DNA of 64,000 nt from Burkholderia diffusa (GTDB lineage: Bacteria > Pseudomonadota > Gammaproteobacteria > Burkholderiales > Burkholderiaceae): contig NZ_CABVPN010000007.1 of NCBI RefSeq assembly GCF_902499115.1, forward strand, positions 1 to 64,000, written 5' to 3'. Under the pieces are notes generated by a model, which ran no database searches, was not told the DNA's origin, and saw only the letters and a list, made by a program, of their open reading frames with translations. Numbering within the stretch: the stretch's first letter is position 1; each line of letters opens with the position of its first letter. This document shows positions 46,457 to 56,496 of the stretch, piece after piece. The position numbers and the translations under genes are program-made.

Positions 46457-46515
46457 TGCCGTCTCCGTTTCGGTGCGAAATCAGGTTGAATGCCGGATTG
46501 AGTGCCCCTTGCCGC

Positions 46516-48033
46516 TCACTCGTTCGCCGCCTTCGCGGACGGCAGCCGCGAGATCAGCCGCAGCGACACGGTGAGCCCTTCGAGCTGGTAGTGCGGTCGC
46601 AGGAAGAATTTCGACGTGTAGTAGCCGGGGTTGTCCTCGACCTCGTCGACGACCACCTGCGCGGCCGCCAGCGGCTTGCGCGCCTTGGTCTCCTGAGACG
46701 AGTTCACGGGGTCGCCGTCGACGTAGTTCATGATCCAGTCGTTGAGCCAGCGCTCCATGTCGTCGCGCTCGCGGAACGAGCCGATCTTGTCGCGCACGAT
46801 GCATTTCAGGTAGTGCGCGAAGCGGCAGCACGCGAACAGGTAAGGCAGGCGGCCGGACAATCGCGCGTTCGCGGTCGCGTCGGGGTCGTGATACTCGGCC
46901 GGCTGGTACAGCGACTGCGCGCCGATGAACGCCGCGAAATCCGAGTTCTTCCGGTGCACGAACGGCATGAAGCCGTTCTTCGCCAGCTCGGCCTCGCGGC
47001 GGTCGCTGATCGCGATCTCGGTCGGGCATTTCTGGTCGATGCCGCCGTCGTCGGTCGGGAAAGTGTGGCTCGGCAGCCCTTCGACCGCCCCGCCCGACTC
47101 GACGCCGCGAATCGACGAGCACCAGCCGTACAGCTTGAACGAGCGGTTGATGTTCGCGGCCATCGCGTAAGCCGAGTTCGCCCACGTGTAGCGGTCGTGA
47201 TTCGCGGCGTCGGTGTCTTCCTCGAAGTCGAATTCGTCGACCGGATTGGTGCGCGCGCCATACGGCAGCCGCGCGAGAAAACGCGGCATCGCGAGGCCGA
47301 CGTAACGCGAATCCTCCGACTGCCGCAGGCTGCGCCAGCCCGCGTATTCGGTGTTCTGGAAGATCTTGGTCAGGTCGCGCGGGTTCGACAGCTCCTGCCA
47401 CGAATCCATCTGCATCAGTTCCGGCGACGCGCCCGCGATGAACGGCGCATGCGCGGCCGCCGCGATCTTCGACAGCTCGCCGAGCATCTCGACGTCCGGC
47501 GGGCTGTGATTGAAGTAGAAGTCGCCGACGAGGCAGCCGAACGGCTCGCCGCCGAACTGACCGTATTCCTCCTCGTAGATCTTGCGGAACAGCGGGCTCT
47601 GGTCCCACGCGACGCCCTTGTAGCGCTTGAGCATCCGTGCGACCTCGTTGCGCGACGCCGGCAAGGCCTTGATCTTCAGCAGCTCGTCGGTCTCGGTGTG
47701 CGTGACGAGGTAATGCAGGCCGCGCCATGCACCTTCGAGCGTCTGGAATTCGTCGTGATGCAGGATCTGGTTGATCTGCTCGGACAGCTTCCGGTCGATC
47801 TCCGCGATGATCTGCTTCACGCTGCCGTATGCGTCGGTCGTCATGCCGACCGTATGTTCGAGCGCCTGCTGCGCGAGCGTGCGCACCGCGCGCTCGACCG
47901 ACTCTCGCGCCTCGGCGGTCTTCGGCTTGAACTCCTTCTGCAGCAGCGCGGCGAACTCGCCGTGCGCGACGGCCGGCTGCGCGGCGTCGCGGGTGTCGCG
48001 TACATCTGCGCGGGACTGGACGGGGTCATTCAT
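46516..48033 (-). CDS. tssC: T6SS sheath protein TssC
   Basis: The large sheath subunit (VipB), 505 residues. Conserved segments include LEGAWRGLHYLVTHTETD, FNHSPPDVEML, FLARLPYG, PYLFACCRFAHYLKCIVRDKIGSF and the C-terminal VSLRLISRLP. With TssB it forms the contractile sheath around Hcp. It overlaps the end of tssB by 8 bases, so the two are made in balance. Confidence 0.96.
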   Translation of the reverse strand: MNDPVQSRADVRDTRDAAQPAVAHGEFAALLQKEFKPKTAEARESVERAVRTLAQQALEHTVGMTTDAYGSVKQIIAEIDRKLSEQINQILHHDEFQTLEGAWRGLHYLVTHTETDELLKIKALPASRNEVARMLKRYKGVAWDQSPLFRKIYEEEYGQFGGEPFGCLVGDFYFNHSPPDVEMLGELSKIAAAAHAPFIAGASPELMQMDSWQELSNPRDLTKIFQNTEYAGWRSLRQSEDSRYVGLAMPRFLARLPYGARTNPVDEFDFEEDTDAANHDRYTWANSAYAMAANINRSFKLYGWCSSIRGVESGGAVEGLPSHTFPTDDGGIDQKCPTEIAISDRREAELAKNGFMPFVHRKNSDFAAFIGAQSLYQPAEYHDPDATANARLSGRLPYLFACCRFAHYLKCIVRDKIGSFRERDDMERWLNDWIMNYVDGDPVNSSQETKARKPLAAAQVVVDEVEDNPGYYTSKFFLRPHYQLEGLTVSLRLISRLPSAKAANE

Positions 48034-48580
48034 CGCGGGCCTCCGGTTGGGTCGCGTCGCCGGCGTGCGCGTCGGCGCGCGGTTCGCGCACGAGCGTCTT
48101 CAGCAGGTCGGGATCGTTGATCGCGCGCTCGATGAGCTGCTCGGCGCCGTGCTTGCCGTCCATGTACGACAGCAGGTTCGACAGCTCGGTGCGCGCATCC
48201 AGCAGCCGGCGCAGCGCGTCGACGTTGCGCGCGATCGCCGCCGGCGAGAAATCGTCGATCTGCTCGAACGTCATGTCGACGTTGAGCATCCCTTCGCCCG
48301 TCAGCGTGTTCGGCACCTGGAACGCGACGCGCGGCGCGACCGACTTCATCCGCTCGTCGAAGTTGTCGACGTCGATCTCGAGGAACTTGCGCTCCGGTAA
48401 ATCCGGCAGCGGCTCGGCACGCTTGCCCGCCAGGTCCGCGATGACGCCCATCACGAACGGCAGCTGCACCTTGCGCTCCGCGCCGTAGGTCTCGACGTCG
48501 TACTCGATCTGCACGCGCGGCGCCCGATTGCGCGCGATGAACTTCTGTCCGCTGCCTGTCGCCTTGGTTCTGTCCGTCAT
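48026..48580 (-). CDS. tssB: T6SS sheath protein TssB
   Basis: The small sheath subunit (VipA), 184 residues. NRAPRVQIEYDVETYGAERKVQLPFVMGVIADL is the family N-terminus, and FDERMKSVAPRVAFQVPNTL follows. AAGGAG precedes the ATG at 48580; the long upstream frame is a shadow of tssA. The C-terminal tail is a little extended (ADAHAGDATQPEARDE). Confidence 0.95.
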   Translation of the reverse strand: MTDRTKATGSGQKFIARNRAPRVQIEYDVETYGAERKVQLPFVMGVIADLAGKRAEPLPDLPERKFLEIDVDNFDERMKSVAPRVAFQVPNTLTGEGMLNVDMTFEQIDDFSPAAIARNVDALRRLLDARTELSNLLSYMDGKHGAEQLIERAINDPDLLKTLVREPRADAHAGDATQPEARDE

Positions 48581-48639
48581 CGTCCGCTCCTTCACATCGA
48601 TCAGATTGCGTGTACGTCGCCGCCGCCGGGCGGCTTGCC

Positions 48640-49764
48640 TCATTCGCTCCGTTCGCCGCTCAGCAAGTCCAGCTTCGGCAGGCTCTCCGGCGCGAGATCC
48701 CGGATGATTTCGTAGAAGTCGAGCGCAAGCAGCCGCTGCGCGCGCCGCAGCAGCAGCGGCGCCGGGTGGCTCGGCTCGTGCAGTTCGAAATAGCGGCAAA
48801 TCTTGTCGAGGCCGAGCCGCACGTCGTCGCGGCTCGCGACCTCGGCATCGCGCCAGGCCTGTCCGTTCGGCACCGTGGCCGGCGCGGACGCGGCGTGCGC
48901 GGCGCCTGGTGCGGCCGGCATTGCCGGAATCGAACCGTCCGCCGGCCCTGCCGCTTGCACCGGTGCCGGCTCCGGCATTTCGCGCACGATGCGTTGCAAC
49001 GCCTTTTCCGTATCGCTCGCATCGGGCGACCATTCGCTGCCGAGCCGGTCCGTGACGCGCGCGCGGATCGCGTCCAGCGCACCCAGCACCGCGCGCACGG
49101 CGTCGATCGGCACGCGGCCGTCGTCGCGTGCGGTCGACAGCGCGGCGACCAGGCCGTCGCGGCTGCCTGCCGACGGGCCGCCCGTTTCGTCGCGGCCGTC
49201 GAGCGCGCGTTCGGCGTCGCGCACGCTCGGGCCCCCGTGGAACAGCGGCTGACGCCGCGCCGCGCGCGCGCATTCGTGCGCGCCGGCGACATCGGCGAGC
49301 GCGTTCATCCGCGGTGTCGGATCCTGTTCGCCGTCGGCGTCCAGGCGCGGGTGCAGGTCGTCCCACCAGCGCTCGATCAGGCCGGCGACGACCGCGAGCC
49401 CGTCCGCGTAGCCCGGAATGCCGTGCTGCTCGGTCCAGCTGCGCGCGAGATGCGCGGCGACACGCAAGTCCTTCGTCCGCTCGCTCAGCGCGAGCGCAAG
49501 GCGCTCGACCGCTCGCCAGTCGGGCGTCTCGGCGGGAATCACGGTGTCGCCGTATTGCTGCTCGGCGCGCGGTGTCGCCCGCTCCTGAAGCTGCAGGAAA
49601 TCCGCGTCGTATTCGAGGTTCGGGCCGCACGGGGCTTCCGGCGAGAGGTCCGCCAGCAGCCGGCCGATCAGCTCGGCGCGCGGCGTCGCCGCCGGCAGGC
49701 CCGGTGACGGCGAGGACAATGCGGCGGCGGCCAGCGCCGCCTGGCTGACGTCATTCGAATGCAT
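48640..49764 (-). CDS. tssA: T6SS baseplate/cap protein TssA
   Basis: A 374-residue TssA with the ImpA N-terminal signature (PCGPNLEYDADFLQLQ, about 45-60, and RTKDLRVAAHLARSWTEQHG). A variable middle region rich in Ala and Pro follows, and the helical C-terminus (HEPSHPAPLLLRRAQRLLALDFYEIIRDL) is the short-TssA type. It coordinates tube and sheath growth. The ATG at 49764 lies inside the last 14 bases of the kinase gene. Confidence 0.92.
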   Translation of the reverse strand: MHSNDVSQAALAAAALSSPSPGLPAATPRAELIGRLLADLSPEAPCGPNLEYDADFLQLQERATPRAEQQYGDTVIPAETPDWRAVERLALALSERTKDLRVAAHLARSWTEQHGIPGYADGLAVVAGLIERWWDDLHPRLDADGEQDPTPRMNALADVAGAHECARAARRQPLFHGGPSVRDAERALDGRDETGGPSAGSRDGLVAALSTARDDGRVPIDAVRAVLGALDAIRARVTDRLGSEWSPDASDTEKALQRIVREMPEPAPVQAAGPADGSIPAMPAAPGAAHAASAPATVPNGQAWRDAEVASRDDVRLGLDKICRYFELHEPSHPAPLLLRRAQRLLALDFYEIIRDLAPESLPKLDLLSGERSE

Positions 49765-52123
49765 AGTCGATGTTGACCGGTTTGCTGCCGAAGTCGATCG
49801 CCACGGTGCGGTGCAACGGCGGCAGCGAGCCGTTGCGGATCTCGATCTGATAGACACCCGGTGTCAGCGACACCGAGCGCAGCGGCGGGCTCGCGCCGCG
49901 CCGTGCGCCGTTCACGTACACGTCGCCCCACGGGCGCACGTTGAAGCGCACCTGAACGGTTTCCTGTTTCGGCGGGCGCTGCTCGGCGGCCGATGCGGTG
50001 ATCGCGGCGACGGCCGTCGCCGCTTCCGATGGCGATGCCGACGCGGGTACCGGTGCGCTCGACGGCGATGCAGCGGTCTCCGACGGCGGCACGTTGACGA
50101 TGCGCTCCGATGCGTCGAGGCTGCCGGCCGGTGCGATGGTCGCGCTCGAACCGGCTTGCGACGGCGTGGCGCCCGCGATGTTCGTGGCGGGCGTGGCGAC
50201 CTGCGGCGCGGGAACGGCAGCCCCCGCGGCGGGCGTGCTGGCCGGAGCGGCGGCGAGCGTTGGAGGCGGCACCTGCGCGGACGATCCGCCCGGCATACTC
50301 GACGGCGGCACGACGATCGGCGTCGGGCCGTGCTGCGCGAGCATCGCGTCCGACGCGCCGGCCGAGGACGCGACGCCGGCCAGCGGCTGGCTGGCGCCCG
50401 TTTCCGGTTCGCTGGCGACTTTCGCGGGACGCGACAGATAGGTCGCGGCGATGCCAACGACGATCAGTGCTGCCAGCGCGCCACCGACGTAGGTCTTCGT
50501 GCGCCGGTTGCCCGCTGCGATGAACGATGGGCGGCGCGGCGGGCGGGTCGGCGGCGATGCACCCGGCGAGGACGTGGATGCGCCAGCGGCGCCAGCAATC
50601 GGCACTGCCGTTCCGTTCAGGTTCCCGATATCCGTTGCACGGCCCTGCCCGCTGTCCGCCAGGGCGCTTGCCGATCGCATGCCGGCGTCGCCATGCGCTT
50701 CGGTCTTCGAAGTCGACCGTTCGTCGTCCAACGCTTCCTTTGCACGCGCCTCATCACTTTCACGTCCGCCGGATCGCCCCGTTTTCGCGGAGGGCGACAA
50801 CGCCTGCGATACGGATGACGAAGCAGTTGAAGAAGCGGACGAAGCCGGCGAAGCCAGCGCTCCCGCAGCAGCAGCCGACGCCAAAGACCCGCCATCTTCC
50901 GGCTTGTCGCCAGCCCCGGCGGATGCAGTAGACGGCGTACCGGAAGTGCTCGGCTGGCCTTCCGCCCGCTCAGGCTGCGACGACCGCACATCCGTCGTTG
51001 CGTCGTCCGATGCCGTCCCGCGTTCACCGGCCGACGCCGCAGCAGCAACCCCGGCCGACGTTTTTCCCGTCACCGCAGACGCACCCGAAACACCGGAGGC
51101 CACCTTCCCAGCTCCGCCTCCCCCGGCATCGGCCGTCGGCGGCACAACGGCCGCACCATACCCGCCGCCCGTCGGGTCGAGATCGCGCAACCCGAGTTCC
51201 GCCGCGAACGCCGCGACCGACTCCGGCCGATCGGGGATCCGCAACTGGAGCGCGTGATCGATCGCCGCCAGGAACGCCGGGCTGTACACCTCGCCGGCCG
51301 GCAACTCGCGCGACGCGAGCGGCCGGTACGTGTCCTTGATGCTGCGCACGACGGCCGCGGGCGGCAGTTCACCGGTGATCAACGCGTGCATCACCGCGCC
51401 GAGCGCGTAGAGATCCGTCCACGGCCCCTGGCTGAACGCGGGATCGTCGGTGTACTGCTCGATCGGCGCGTAGCCGGGCTTGATCATCATCGCGCCGTCG
51501 TCGACGAGATCGCCGATCCGCTTGCGCGCCGCGCCGAAATCGAGCAGGATCGCGCTGCCGTTCGGGCGGATCAGCACGTTGTCGAGCGCGACGTCGCGAT
51601 GGAAGCACTGCGCGCGATGCAGCGTGTCGAGCGCGCCGAGCAGCGCGCCGACGATGTTGCGCAATTGCGTCTCGCTCATCCGCACACCGCCGTCGAGCAG
51701 CTGCTTGAGCGTGCGCCCCTCGTAGAACGGCATCACCATGTACGCGGTGCCGTGGCTCTCCCAGAAGTGCAGCACCTTCACGAGCCCCGGATGGTCGAAT
51801 TGCGCGAGCAGGCGCGCCTCGTTGAGGAACGCGCCGCGTCCCGCGTCGAACGCCTGGGCGAACCGCTCGGAGCGCAGCGACACCGTGTAGTCGCCGCCGC
51901 GCGTCGCGAGCATGGACGGCATGTATTCCTTGATCGCGACCGCGCGCCGCAACGTGCGATCGAACGCGCGATAGACGATGCCGAAACCGCCGATGCCCAG
52001 CACCTCGTCGAGCTGCAGCTCGCCCAGGCGATGACCGAGCGGCAGCGGCCGCACCGTGAATTCGGGTGCGTCGCCGCGGGTCGCCGTGTCGTGCTCGTTG
52101 TCTCTCGATGAAGGGTCCTTCAT
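49751..52123 (-). CDS. ppkA: T6SS Ser/Thr kinase (PpkA-like) with a PEGA domain
   Basis: A 790-residue membrane kinase. The kinase domain (about 35-310) has the glycine loop (LGIGGFGIVYRA), the Lys in VAIKEYM, the catalytic HRDVALDNV and the metal-binding DFGAAR. A low-complexity Ala/Ser-rich linker (about 330-540) leads to one membrane helix (about 545-566) and a periplasmic tail ending in a PEGA domain (YVNGARRGASPPLRSVSLTPG). It is likely to be the input kinase of the T6SS threonine-phosphorylation pathway, acting on the FHA protein. The ATG at 52123 follows GAGG; tssA overlaps its 3' end. Confidence 0.88.
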   Translation of the reverse strand: MKDPSSRDNEHDTATRGDAPEFTVRPLPLGHRLGELQLDEVLGIGGFGIVYRAFDRTLRRAVAIKEYMPSMLATRGGDYTVSLRSERFAQAFDAGRGAFLNEARLLAQFDHPGLVKVLHFWESHGTAYMVMPFYEGRTLKQLLDGGVRMSETQLRNIVGALLGALDTLHRAQCFHRDVALDNVLIRPNGSAILLDFGAARKRIGDLVDDGAMMIKPGYAPIEQYTDDPAFSQGPWTDLYALGAVMHALITGELPPAAVVRSIKDTYRPLASRELPAGEVYSPAFLAAIDHALQLRIPDRPESVAAFAAELGLRDLDPTGGGYGAAVVPPTADAGGGGAGKVASGVSGASAVTGKTSAGVAAAASAGERGTASDDATTDVRSSQPERAEGQPSTSGTPSTASAGAGDKPEDGGSLASAAAAGALASPASSASSTASSSVSQALSPSAKTGRSGGRESDEARAKEALDDERSTSKTEAHGDAGMRSASALADSGQGRATDIGNLNGTAVPIAGAAGASTSSPGASPPTRPPRRPSFIAAGNRRTKTYVGGALAALIVVGIAATYLSRPAKVASEPETGASQPLAGVASSAGASDAMLAQHGPTPIVVPPSSMPGGSSAQVPPPTLAAAPASTPAAGAAVPAPQVATPATNIAGATPSQAGSSATIAPAGSLDASERIVNVPPSETAASPSSAPVPASASPSEAATAVAAITASAAEQRPPKQETVQVRFNVRPWGDVYVNGARRGASPPLRSVSLTPGVYQIEIRNGSLPPLHRTVAIDFGSKPVNIDYAFE

Positions 52124-52188
52124 GTCTACCTCGCGATACCGCATCCGTATTGCCTGCGTTGCCTGCCTCCGACCGCCGACCGGCACCG

Positions 52189-52884
52189 TCAGCTACCGCC
52201 GAACAGCGTCAGGAACAGCGCGTTGTCGGGCGCGCCCGTATGCGCATGCGTGCGCAGCGGCGAGCCGTCGGCGCGATTGGTCCACCAGAAGCTCGTCCCG
52301 CCGTGCGGATCGAAATAGCCGGACAGCCCGGGCCATGCGGCGAGCGCCGGCCGCTCCGGCAGCGACGCCGGGATCGCGTCGACCACTTCCGCCGTCAGCC
52401 CGTCGCCCGGTGCGAGCCGAACGCGGTCGAGCGTCTCCTCGAGGTCGACCGGCGCGCGCGCATGCCGGATCGCGTCGAGCAGCGCATGGCCGATCTGCCA
52501 GTAGAACGCGTCGGCCGCGTCCGGCAGCCCGTTCCAGTAATCGGCCGCCGGCATCGGCAGCGTGACGATCACCGGGTAGTAACGCCCGACGCGGTCGCAG
52601 CTCGGCGCGAGGCAGCCAGCCTGTACGCACGACGCGCCGGCGCCCGCCGGCACCAGGAAATTCCAGACCGGCGCGACCGTGTAGTGGCGCGCGATCTCGT
52701 CCGGGCCGCGTTGGCGCATCGCGGCCATCCCCTGCTGCAGCCAGCGTTCCCACCACTGCGCGAGCGCATGCGGCAGCCGGCTGTTCACGAAGTCGCCGGC
52801 GCCGGGAATCTTTCCGTACCAGGCCGGGGCGTCGCCATCGGCGCGCGCGAGCGGCGGGAGGCGGCTCATTGCTTCGGAGGGCAT
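52189..52884 (-). CDS. tagF: T6SS post-translational regulator TagF
   Basis: A 231-residue TagF (ImpM) protein. The family start WYGKIPGAGDFVNSRLP and the block FLVPAGAGASCVQ...RVGRYYPVIVTLP are present. In Pseudomonas TagF represses T6SS firing by binding the FHA protein. Two starts are possible: 52884, with GGAG upstream, or 52869, whose ATG overlaps the tssM stop. There is no PppA phosphatase domain fused to it, as occurs in some species. Confidence 0.92.
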   Translation of the reverse strand: MPSEAMSRLPPLARADGDAPAWYGKIPGAGDFVNSRLPHALAQWWERWLQQGMAAMRQRGPDEIARHYTVAPVWNFLVPAGAGASCVQAGCLAPSCDRVGRYYPVIVTLPMPAADYWNGLPDAADAFYWQIGHALLDAIRHARAPVDLEETLDRVRLAPGDGLTAEVVDAIPASLPERPALAAWPGLSGYFDPHGGTSFWWTNRADGSPLRTHAHTGAPDNALFLTLFGGS

Positions 52885-55800
52885 GTAAAGGACTCCATCT
52901 GGGGCAGCCTGAACGGATTGCGGACACTGCCCGCATTCACCTGCAGCACGATCGGTTTGCCGTCGACGGTGAAGCGCGCGATCATCTGGTCCGAACCCCG
53001 CCCGGCCGACACGGCGGCGCGGTCGAACAGCCGATGCAGCGCCCACGGCCCGTCGGTGGTGAAGCCGTCGGTCGCGCCGGCCTGCCCCGACACCTGCAAG
53101 CGGACCTGGTTGCTGCCGCGCGTGCCCGGCCAGTCCACCGCGCTCTGCACGAGCGGGCCGTGCGCATAACGGACGATCTGGCCGTCGACGTCGAGCACCA
53201 TCTCCGTGAGCGACGGATCCATTTCGAGCGGCTGGATCTGCACCTTCAGTTGCGCGGTGCGTGCGCCGCCGCCGAAGTAGACGTCGCGGATCACCGCGGC
53301 TTTCTCGAACGACGAAAGCATCGCGGCCGCCGCCGGATCGGCATCCGCATTGCGGTTCGCGAAACGCCACGGGCGCGACGTCGTATCGACGATCGACTGC
53401 AGGTTCTTCTGGAAGAAATCGTCCATCAGGCCGCCCGGCGCGAACATCTGCGCGAAATCCGCCGGTGCGACGTCGCGCGACGATCCGCGCGCGAACGGAT
53501 AGCGGCCCGCGATCGCCTGCCGGCAGAAATCGCCGACGTTCGCGCCGGCCCGCTGCGCGACGCTGCGCTGCTCGACGGTCGCGACGCTGCCGTTCGCGAC
53601 GTTCGACAGGTCGTCGAGCACGTCGCGGAATGGCGTGGGCAGCCGCCCGGCCTGCGCGCGCAGCCGCGCGGGCGCGTCGGACGGCGGCGGCTGGGCGCCG
53701 CTGCGCAGCGCATCGTCGGTGGCCGTCAGGTACGTATAGAGCGCGTCGATCGACTTCAGCACCGCGTCGAACGCCTGCGCCTGGTCGCCGCTGCCCGGCG
53801 CGAACGCGCGCAGCCCGGCGAAGTGGTTGTCGACCACCTGCTCGGGGCTCGCGGGCGCCGCGGCTGACGGATTCGCGTCGCTCGCGCCCTGCCCCGCGAA
53901 GATCTGCGACAGCGAACTGCGCGCCTCGTCGACCTTGTCCTGCGCGCGCGACGCGAGATTCCGACCGCCGCCCGGCGCATCGCCGAGCGCCGTGTCGCGC
54001 GCGAGCGCGATCATCAGCCGGGTGAGCGGCGAATCCGCCGACGACAGCGCGCGCGCGACCTGGATGCTCTGCGCGAGCGTCGCCGTGCGCTGCAGCTTGA
54101 TGTCGGCGAGATAGTCGTCCCAGATCTTCAGATAGTCGTTCAGGTACAGCTGGCGGATGTCGCGCGCCCATGCGGCGGCGTCGTTCGGCCCGGGGATCTC
54201 GGACAGCCCGAGATTCAGCACCCACACTTCCTCGCGCCCGTATGCGTCGACTTCGCCTGCGAGGCGCGGCGCGAACACGTTCCGGTAGCCGTTGCGCGTA
54301 TACAGGCCCGGCACGCCTTCCGACAGCGGCTTGCCGCTCTGGCGGCGGAACACGAGCGACGCGTCGGGCCCCACCGCGCGCGCGACGCTGAAATCGAACG
54401 CGGACGTCGCCGGCCGCAGCGTGCGCGTGAGCTGGCGATATAGCCGCTGCGAGAACGGCACCTGCCGCAGCCGGTCGCGTACGTCGGCCACCAGCCGCTC
54501 GTTCATCGGATACGGCGACACGGCCACCCGGTTGCCGAACAGCGCGGCAAGATGCGCGCGCAGCGCCGAGCGTTCGGCCGGCGAGAAATCGGGCGGCAGC
54601 GAGCGCTCCATTTCCAGGTCGACGACGGCCTGCACGAACGCGGGATCGTAGTGCGCGCTGTCGTACAGCATCAGGTAGGCCTTCAGCGCCGCATACGCAT
54701 AGTCGGTTTCGTCCGGCCGTGCATCGCTCAGCGCGGCCTCCATCCGGCGCGCGGCAATCGGCAGCAGCACGTCGTCGAGCGCGCGCCGGTACACGACGTC
54801 GACGGCCTCGTCGATCTTCTCGCCCTGAAAGAGCCCCCAGCGGTACGCGAGCGGCGGATGCGAGCGGTCGACGCCGCCGGCATTCGCGAGCCCGCCGAGC
54901 GCATCGAGCACCGGCAGCAGCCGCGCGATGTCGGCCGCATCCGAGAACTTCGCGCCGGCGATCTGCGCATCGACGGCGGGCACCTGCTGCGCGATCCGGT
55001 CGAGATACGCGCGATTGTTCGCGTAGCTGCGCAGCCAGGCAGCCAGCACGACCACGCTCACGACCGCGAGGAGCGCATAGCCGGCGATCTGCAACACGCG
55101 CCGCTTCTGATGCCAGCGCAGGTCGCTGCCGGCGAGCGCGGCTTCGCGGAAGATGTGTTCCTGCAGCAGCGACTTCAAAAAGAAACTGCGCCCGGTCGAG
55201 CCGACCTGGGCGACCGGCGGCATGCCCTCGATCTTCAGGAAGCGCTTGATGCCGCTCATCACGCGGTCGAACGCGGTGCCTTCCTGTGTGCCGCTCGTCA
55301 GGTACACGCCACGCAGCATCGGCATCGGCTCGAAACTCGACACGGAAAACACTTCGGCGACGAACTGGCCGAGCATGTCCTGCAAGTCGGCGACCTGCTG
55401 CGGCAGCAGGTACGCCATCTCGCGCTGGCGCGCATCGGTCTGCGTCGCGAGCAACTCGGGCAGCCCGTCGTTCAGCCGCTGATGCAGCAGCCGGTATTCG
55501 CGGTCGAACGCGGCACGCAGGTCGAAGCCCGGCGCCTCGCTCTGCGCGAGCGGGAACGTGAAACCCCACACCTGCGCGCATTCCGCGCGGCCGAAGCCGC
55601 CGAAATACTCGGCGAAGCCAGCCAGCAGGTCGGCCTTCGTCACGAGCAGGTAGACGGGAAACCGGATGCCGAGCTGGGCGCGCAGCTCGAGCAGCCGCTT
55701 GCGCAGCACCATCGCGTGCTGTGTGCGCTCGGCTTCCGACGCGCCGACCAGGTCGGCGACGCTGATCGTCAACATGGCGCCATTCAGCGGCTGGCGCGTG

Positions 55801-56495
55801 CGGTACTTCTTCAGCAGCTCGACGAAGCCTTTCCACTCGGCTTCGTCGAGTGCGCGATTGCCTTCGTGGGTGGTGTAGCGGCCGGCCGTGTCGATCAGCA
55901 CCGCGTCGTTCGTGAACCACCAGTCGCAGTGCCGGGTCCCGCCCACGCCGCGAATCGCGGCACGGCCGAACTGCTCGGCGAGCGGAAAACTGAGCCCGGA
56001 ATTGACGAGCGCGGTCGTCTTGCCCGAGCCCGGCGCGCCGATAAACACGTACCACGGAAGCTGGTACAGATACTGGCGCGACATCCGGTCGAACCAACGC
56101 GCCAGCCCCTTGCGCGCGGTGTCCGCCTGCCCGAAGCGGACTTTCTTCAGCAGCGCCGCGGCCTCGTCGAAGCGGCTGCGCAGCTCATCGAGCTGGGCCT
56201 TGGCCGGATCGTCGGCGTTGGCCGGCCCGGGCGCGGCCTCGCGCAACTGGTTCAGCAATTGCGCGTTCAGGCGGCTCGCGTGCCAGCTTCGCCACGCCAC
56301 GCGTGCGCCCCACGCGGCGAACAGCACCGCGATCGTCGCCGCGCGCACCCAGCCGCTCTCGAGCGGCCGGATCTCGGCGAACGCAAACAGCGGCCCGGCG
56401 AGCCACACGAAACACGCGAGCACGACGAGACCGACGAAGGACCAGATCTCCCGCGACGGCAACGGCCGGATAAAACGCGCGACAGCCTGGTTCAT
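52866..56495 (-). CDS. tssM: T6SS membrane-complex protein TssM
   Basis: A 1209-residue IcmF-like protein, the core of the trans-envelope complex. Two N-terminal membrane helices (about 18-38 and 51-69) and a third at about 470-490 bracket a cytoplasmic GTPase-like domain. Walker A is GAPGSGKT (153-160) and is intact, followed by DTAGRYTT. The rest is the periplasmic domain that contacts TssJ. The ATG at 56495 begins directly after the tssL stop. Confidence 0.95.
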   Translation of the reverse strand: MNQAVARFIRPLPSREIWSFVGLVVLACFVWLAGPLFAFAEIRPLESGWVRAATIAVLFAAWGARVAWRSWHASRLNAQLLNQLREAAPGPANADDPAKAQLDELRSRFDEAAALLKKVRFGQADTARKGLARWFDRMSRQYLYQLPWYVFIGAPGSGKTTALVNSGLSFPLAEQFGRAAIRGVGGTRHCDWWFTNDAVLIDTAGRYTTHEGNRALDEAEWKGFVELLKKYRTRQPLNGAMLTISVADLVGASEAERTQHAMVLRKRLLELRAQLGIRFPVYLLVTKADLLAGFAEYFGGFGRAECAQVWGFTFPLAQSEAPGFDLRAAFDREYRLLHQRLNDGLPELLATQTDARQREMAYLLPQQVADLQDMLGQFVAEVFSVSSFEPMPMLRGVYLTSGTQEGTAFDRVMSGIKRFLKIEGMPPVAQVGSTGRSFFLKSLLQEHIFREAALAGSDLRWHQKRRVLQIAGYALLAVVSVVVLAAWLRSYANNRAYLDRIAQQVPAVDAQIAGAKFSDAADIARLLPVLDALGGLANAGGVDRSHPPLAYRWGLFQGEKIDEAVDVVYRRALDDVLLPIAARRMEAALSDARPDETDYAYAALKAYLMLYDSAHYDPAFVQAVVDLEMERSLPPDFSPAERSALRAHLAALFGNRVAVSPYPMNERLVADVRDRLRQVPFSQRLYRQLTRTLRPATSAFDFSVARAVGPDASLVFRRQSGKPLSEGVPGLYTRNGYRNVFAPRLAGEVDAYGREEVWVLNLGLSEIPGPNDAAAWARDIRQLYLNDYLKIWDDYLADIKLQRTATLAQSIQVARALSSADSPLTRLMIALARDTALGDAPGGGRNLASRAQDKVDEARSSLSQIFAGQGASDANPSAAAPASPEQVVDNHFAGLRAFAPGSGDQAQAFDAVLKSIDALYTYLTATDDALRSGAQPPPSDAPARLRAQAGRLPTPFRDVLDDLSNVANGSVATVEQRSVAQRAGANVGDFCRQAIAGRYPFARGSSRDVAPADFAQMFAPGGLMDDFFQKNLQSIVDTTSRPWRFANRNADADPAAAAMLSSFEKAAVIRDVYFGGGARTAQLKVQIQPLEMDPSLTEMVLDVDGQIVRYAHGPLVQSAVDWPGTRGSNQVRLQVSGQAGATDGFTTDGPWALHRLFDRAAVSAGRGSDQMIARFTVDGKPIVLQVNAGSVRNPFRLPQMESFTCPPKQ

Positions 56496-56496
56496 G